NCBI RefSeq assembly: GCF_018736145.1
Contig: NZ_CP059997.1
Span: forward strand, 9,795,501-9,859,500
Origin: Amycolatopsis sp. CA-230715
GTDB taxonomy: Bacteria; Actinomycetota; Actinomycetes; Mycobacteriales; Pseudonocardiaceae
DNA length: 64,000 nucleotides
Direction of reading: 5' to 3'
Shown here: positions 62,723-64,000 of the stretch, piece by piece
Layout of the letters: each line of letters starts with the position of its first letter
Numbering within the stretch: position 1 is the stretch's first letter
The notes under the pieces: generated by a model
Database searches by the model: none
What the model saw: only the letters and a program-made list of their open reading frames with translations
Told to the model about the DNA's origin: nothing
Made by a program: the position numbers and the translations under genes

Positions 62723-64000
62723 GCAGCATCCGGATCGCACTCAACGAACTGCGCAGGCTCAGCGCGGGCACGCTGCCGAAGCTCGCGCTCGCCGCGCTCG
62801 TCCTCGTCCCGCTGCTGTACGCGTCGCTGTACCTGTACTCGAACTACGACCCGTACTCGCGGCTGGACAAGCTGCCCGCCGCCGTGGTCACCAGCGACTC
62901 CGGTTCGACCGAGGGCAACACGAACCGCAACGTCGGCCGCGAAGTCACCGACGAACTCGTCAAGTCCGGCACCTTCCAGTGGCACGAGGTCTCGGCCGAC
63001 GAAGCCCGCGAAGGCGTGCGGAACAACAAGTACTCCTTCGCCATCGGCATCCCGGAGAACTTCTCCCAGGCGCTGCTCTCCAGCGGGAAGCTCCAGCCGC
63101 AGCAGGCGACCATCACGCTCACCACCAACGACGCCAACAACTACCTGTCCGGCACGATCGCGGACAAGGTCGCCGAGCAGGTGCGCACCACGATCGCGGA
63201 GAAGGTGGGCAGCGAGGCCGCGGACCGGTTCCTGGTCGGGTTCTCCACCATCTACGGCAAGATCTCCGAAGCGGGCGCCGGTGCGACGAAGCTCGCCGAC
63301 GGCGCCGAGAAGCTGCGCGGCGGGCAGCAGCAGCTCGCCGACGGCGCGCAGCAGCTCGCGACCGGCGGCGTCCAGCTCTCGACCGGGCTCACCACGTTGC
63401 GGCAGAGCACCACCGAACTGCCCTCGAAGTCGAAACAGCTCGCCGACGGCGCCGCGCAGGTGGCCGCGGGCAACGCGAAGGTGGCCGAGGTCGGCCAGCT
63501 CCTCGCGACCGGGTCCATCGACCTGCAGAACGACCTGAACGCCGCCAACGACCGGATCGCGCAGAAACTCCGGGAGAAGGGGCTTTCCGAGCCGCAGGTG
63601 CAGGACGTGCTGAGCGTGCTGAAGCAGGCGCGCGCGCCCGTCGACTCGGCCAACACGAAGATCCAGGGCGCGAACCAGCAGCTCGCCACGCTCGCGGACG
63701 GCTCGCGCAAGGTGTCCGACGGCGCCAGCCAGCTCGCCGGTTCGGCGCCCGCGCTGGCCGGCGGGATCGCGAAGGCTTCCGACGGCGCGAACCAGCTCAA
63801 CGACGGTGCCGCGAAGCTGAACGAGGGTGAGAAGACCGCGCTGACCGGGACCACCGATCTCGCGAACGGGGCGAACCAGCTCCGCGACGGATTGAACGAG
63901 GGGCTCAAGCAGATCCCGAACCCGGACGACCCGACGCGCGCCGCCACCGCGAACACCATCGCGAACCCGGTGTCGGTGAACTCCGTCGGCGTCGCGTCGG
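62719..64000 (+). CDS. YhgE/Pip domain membrane protein (5' part)
   Basis: At least 427 residues, open at the window edge. A single N-terminal transmembrane segment (LALAALVLVPLLYASLYLYS, about residues 21-40) leads to the extracytoplasmic YhgE/Pip N domain (AAVVTSDSGSTEGNTNRNVG, then FAIGIPENFSQALLS). From about residue 195 a long helical region carries repeated units of the type LADGAxxLxxGxxQL, as in phage-infection proteins and type VII-associated EsaA-like proteins. The C-terminal ABC-2-like membrane domain should lie beyond 64000. The GTG start overlaps the upstream stop. Probably part of an exporter. Confidence 0.88.
   Translation, partial: MSSIRIALNELRRLSAGTLPKLALAALVLVPLLYASLYLYSNYDPYSRLDKLPAAVVTSDSGSTEGNTNRNVGREVTDELVKSGTFQWHEVSADEAREGVRNNKYSFAIGIPENFSQALLSSGKLQPQQATITLTTNDANNYLSGTIADKVAEQVRTTIAEKVGSEAADRFLVGFSTIYGKISEAGAGATKLADGAEKLRGGQQQLADGAQQLATGGVQLSTGLTTLRQSTTELPSKSKQLADGAAQVAAGNAKVAEVGQLLATGSIDLQNDLNAANDRIAQKLREKGLSEPQVQDVLSVLKQARAPVDSANTKIQGANQQLATLADGSRKVSDGASQLAGSAPALAGGIAKASDGANQLNDGAAKLNEGEKTALTGTTDLANGANQLRDGLNEGLKQIPNPDDPTRAATANTIANPVSVNSVGVAS

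Noticed and set aside
1..64000. Secondary-metabolite cluster, prophage, insertion sequence, CRISPR array or tRNA genes
   Set aside because: No PKS/NRPS, terpene, integrase, transposase, phage structural, Cas or regularly spaced repeat signals were seen. The palindromes are short, unevenly spaced and lack spacer-repeat order.

Overview
The window is very GC-rich, has GC-rich third codon positions, and many starts are leaderless or GTG/TTG. It comes from an actinobacterium, and the gene content points to Pseudonocardiales (Amycolatopsis-like). The block pgsA2-gcvH-garA-ftsR-DUF151-merR follows the Mycobacterium tuberculosis Rv1822-Rv1830 order. Zinc-free ribosomal protein paralogues, F420-type LLM enzymes, a FolP2-type dihydropteroate synthase and many small TetR/MerR/XRE regulators fit the same assignment. 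No tRNA, rRNA, insertion sequence, phage or CRISPR array was seen.

Layout. 1-8.8 kb: a divergent TetR/SDR pair, a DinB-fold protein, two coupled CorC-type (DUF21-CBS) membrane proteins, a compact membrane-anchored binding-protein-like gene, an aldo/keto reductase and an XRE regulator divergent from an NTF2-like protein. 8.9-14 kb: the gcvH-garA-ftsR block, ending in a tandem glycine riboswitch on the minus strand that has no gcvP behind it. 14-22.7 kb: two paralogous lipoproteins, an acyl-CoA synthetase/enoyl-CoA hydratase pair, a hydrolase, siroheme synthase, and two DUF3592 paralogues flanking a palindromic repeat array. 22.7-26.6 kb: a divergent zinc-starvation locus around a Zur box (S18, S14, L33, L28 one way; MRF, L31, L32 and a CobW GTPase the other), followed by a histidine-rich protein.

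27.6-32 kb: a secreted ceramidase and sphingomyelinase, overlapping by 4 bp, followed by an MFS_2 transporter, which suggests sphingolipid use. 32-41.3 kb: small regulator/oxidoreductase modules (LLM and MpaB-type oxygenases with TetR, MerR with SDR, TetR, IclR, XRE with two SDRs). 41.5-50.8 kb: a carnitine catabolism operon with an XRE-TetR fusion regulator, BKACE, carnitine 3-dehydrogenase, thioesterase, a complete peptide-type ABC importer and a serine hydrolase. 51-54.8 kb: an ssuCBAD sulfonate operon behind a 27-residue cysteine-containing leader peptide. 55-64 kb: a second DinB-fold gene, folP2, a Tat-exported SDR, rpsA, a methyltransferase/GNAT pair, and a degenerate ABC ATPase coupled to a YhgE/Pip protein that runs off the window.

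The most notable non-coding signals are: (i) the orphan glycine riboswitch with its own terminator, facing the NTF2-like gene; (ii) four sites resembling the RecA-independent (PafBC) DNA-damage promoter, two of them before paralogous DinB-fold genes and one before a very short terminator-bounded transcription unit; and (iii) a palindromic word family around GTCCACWGTGGAC that recurs across the window and forces rare codons wherever it falls in genes.
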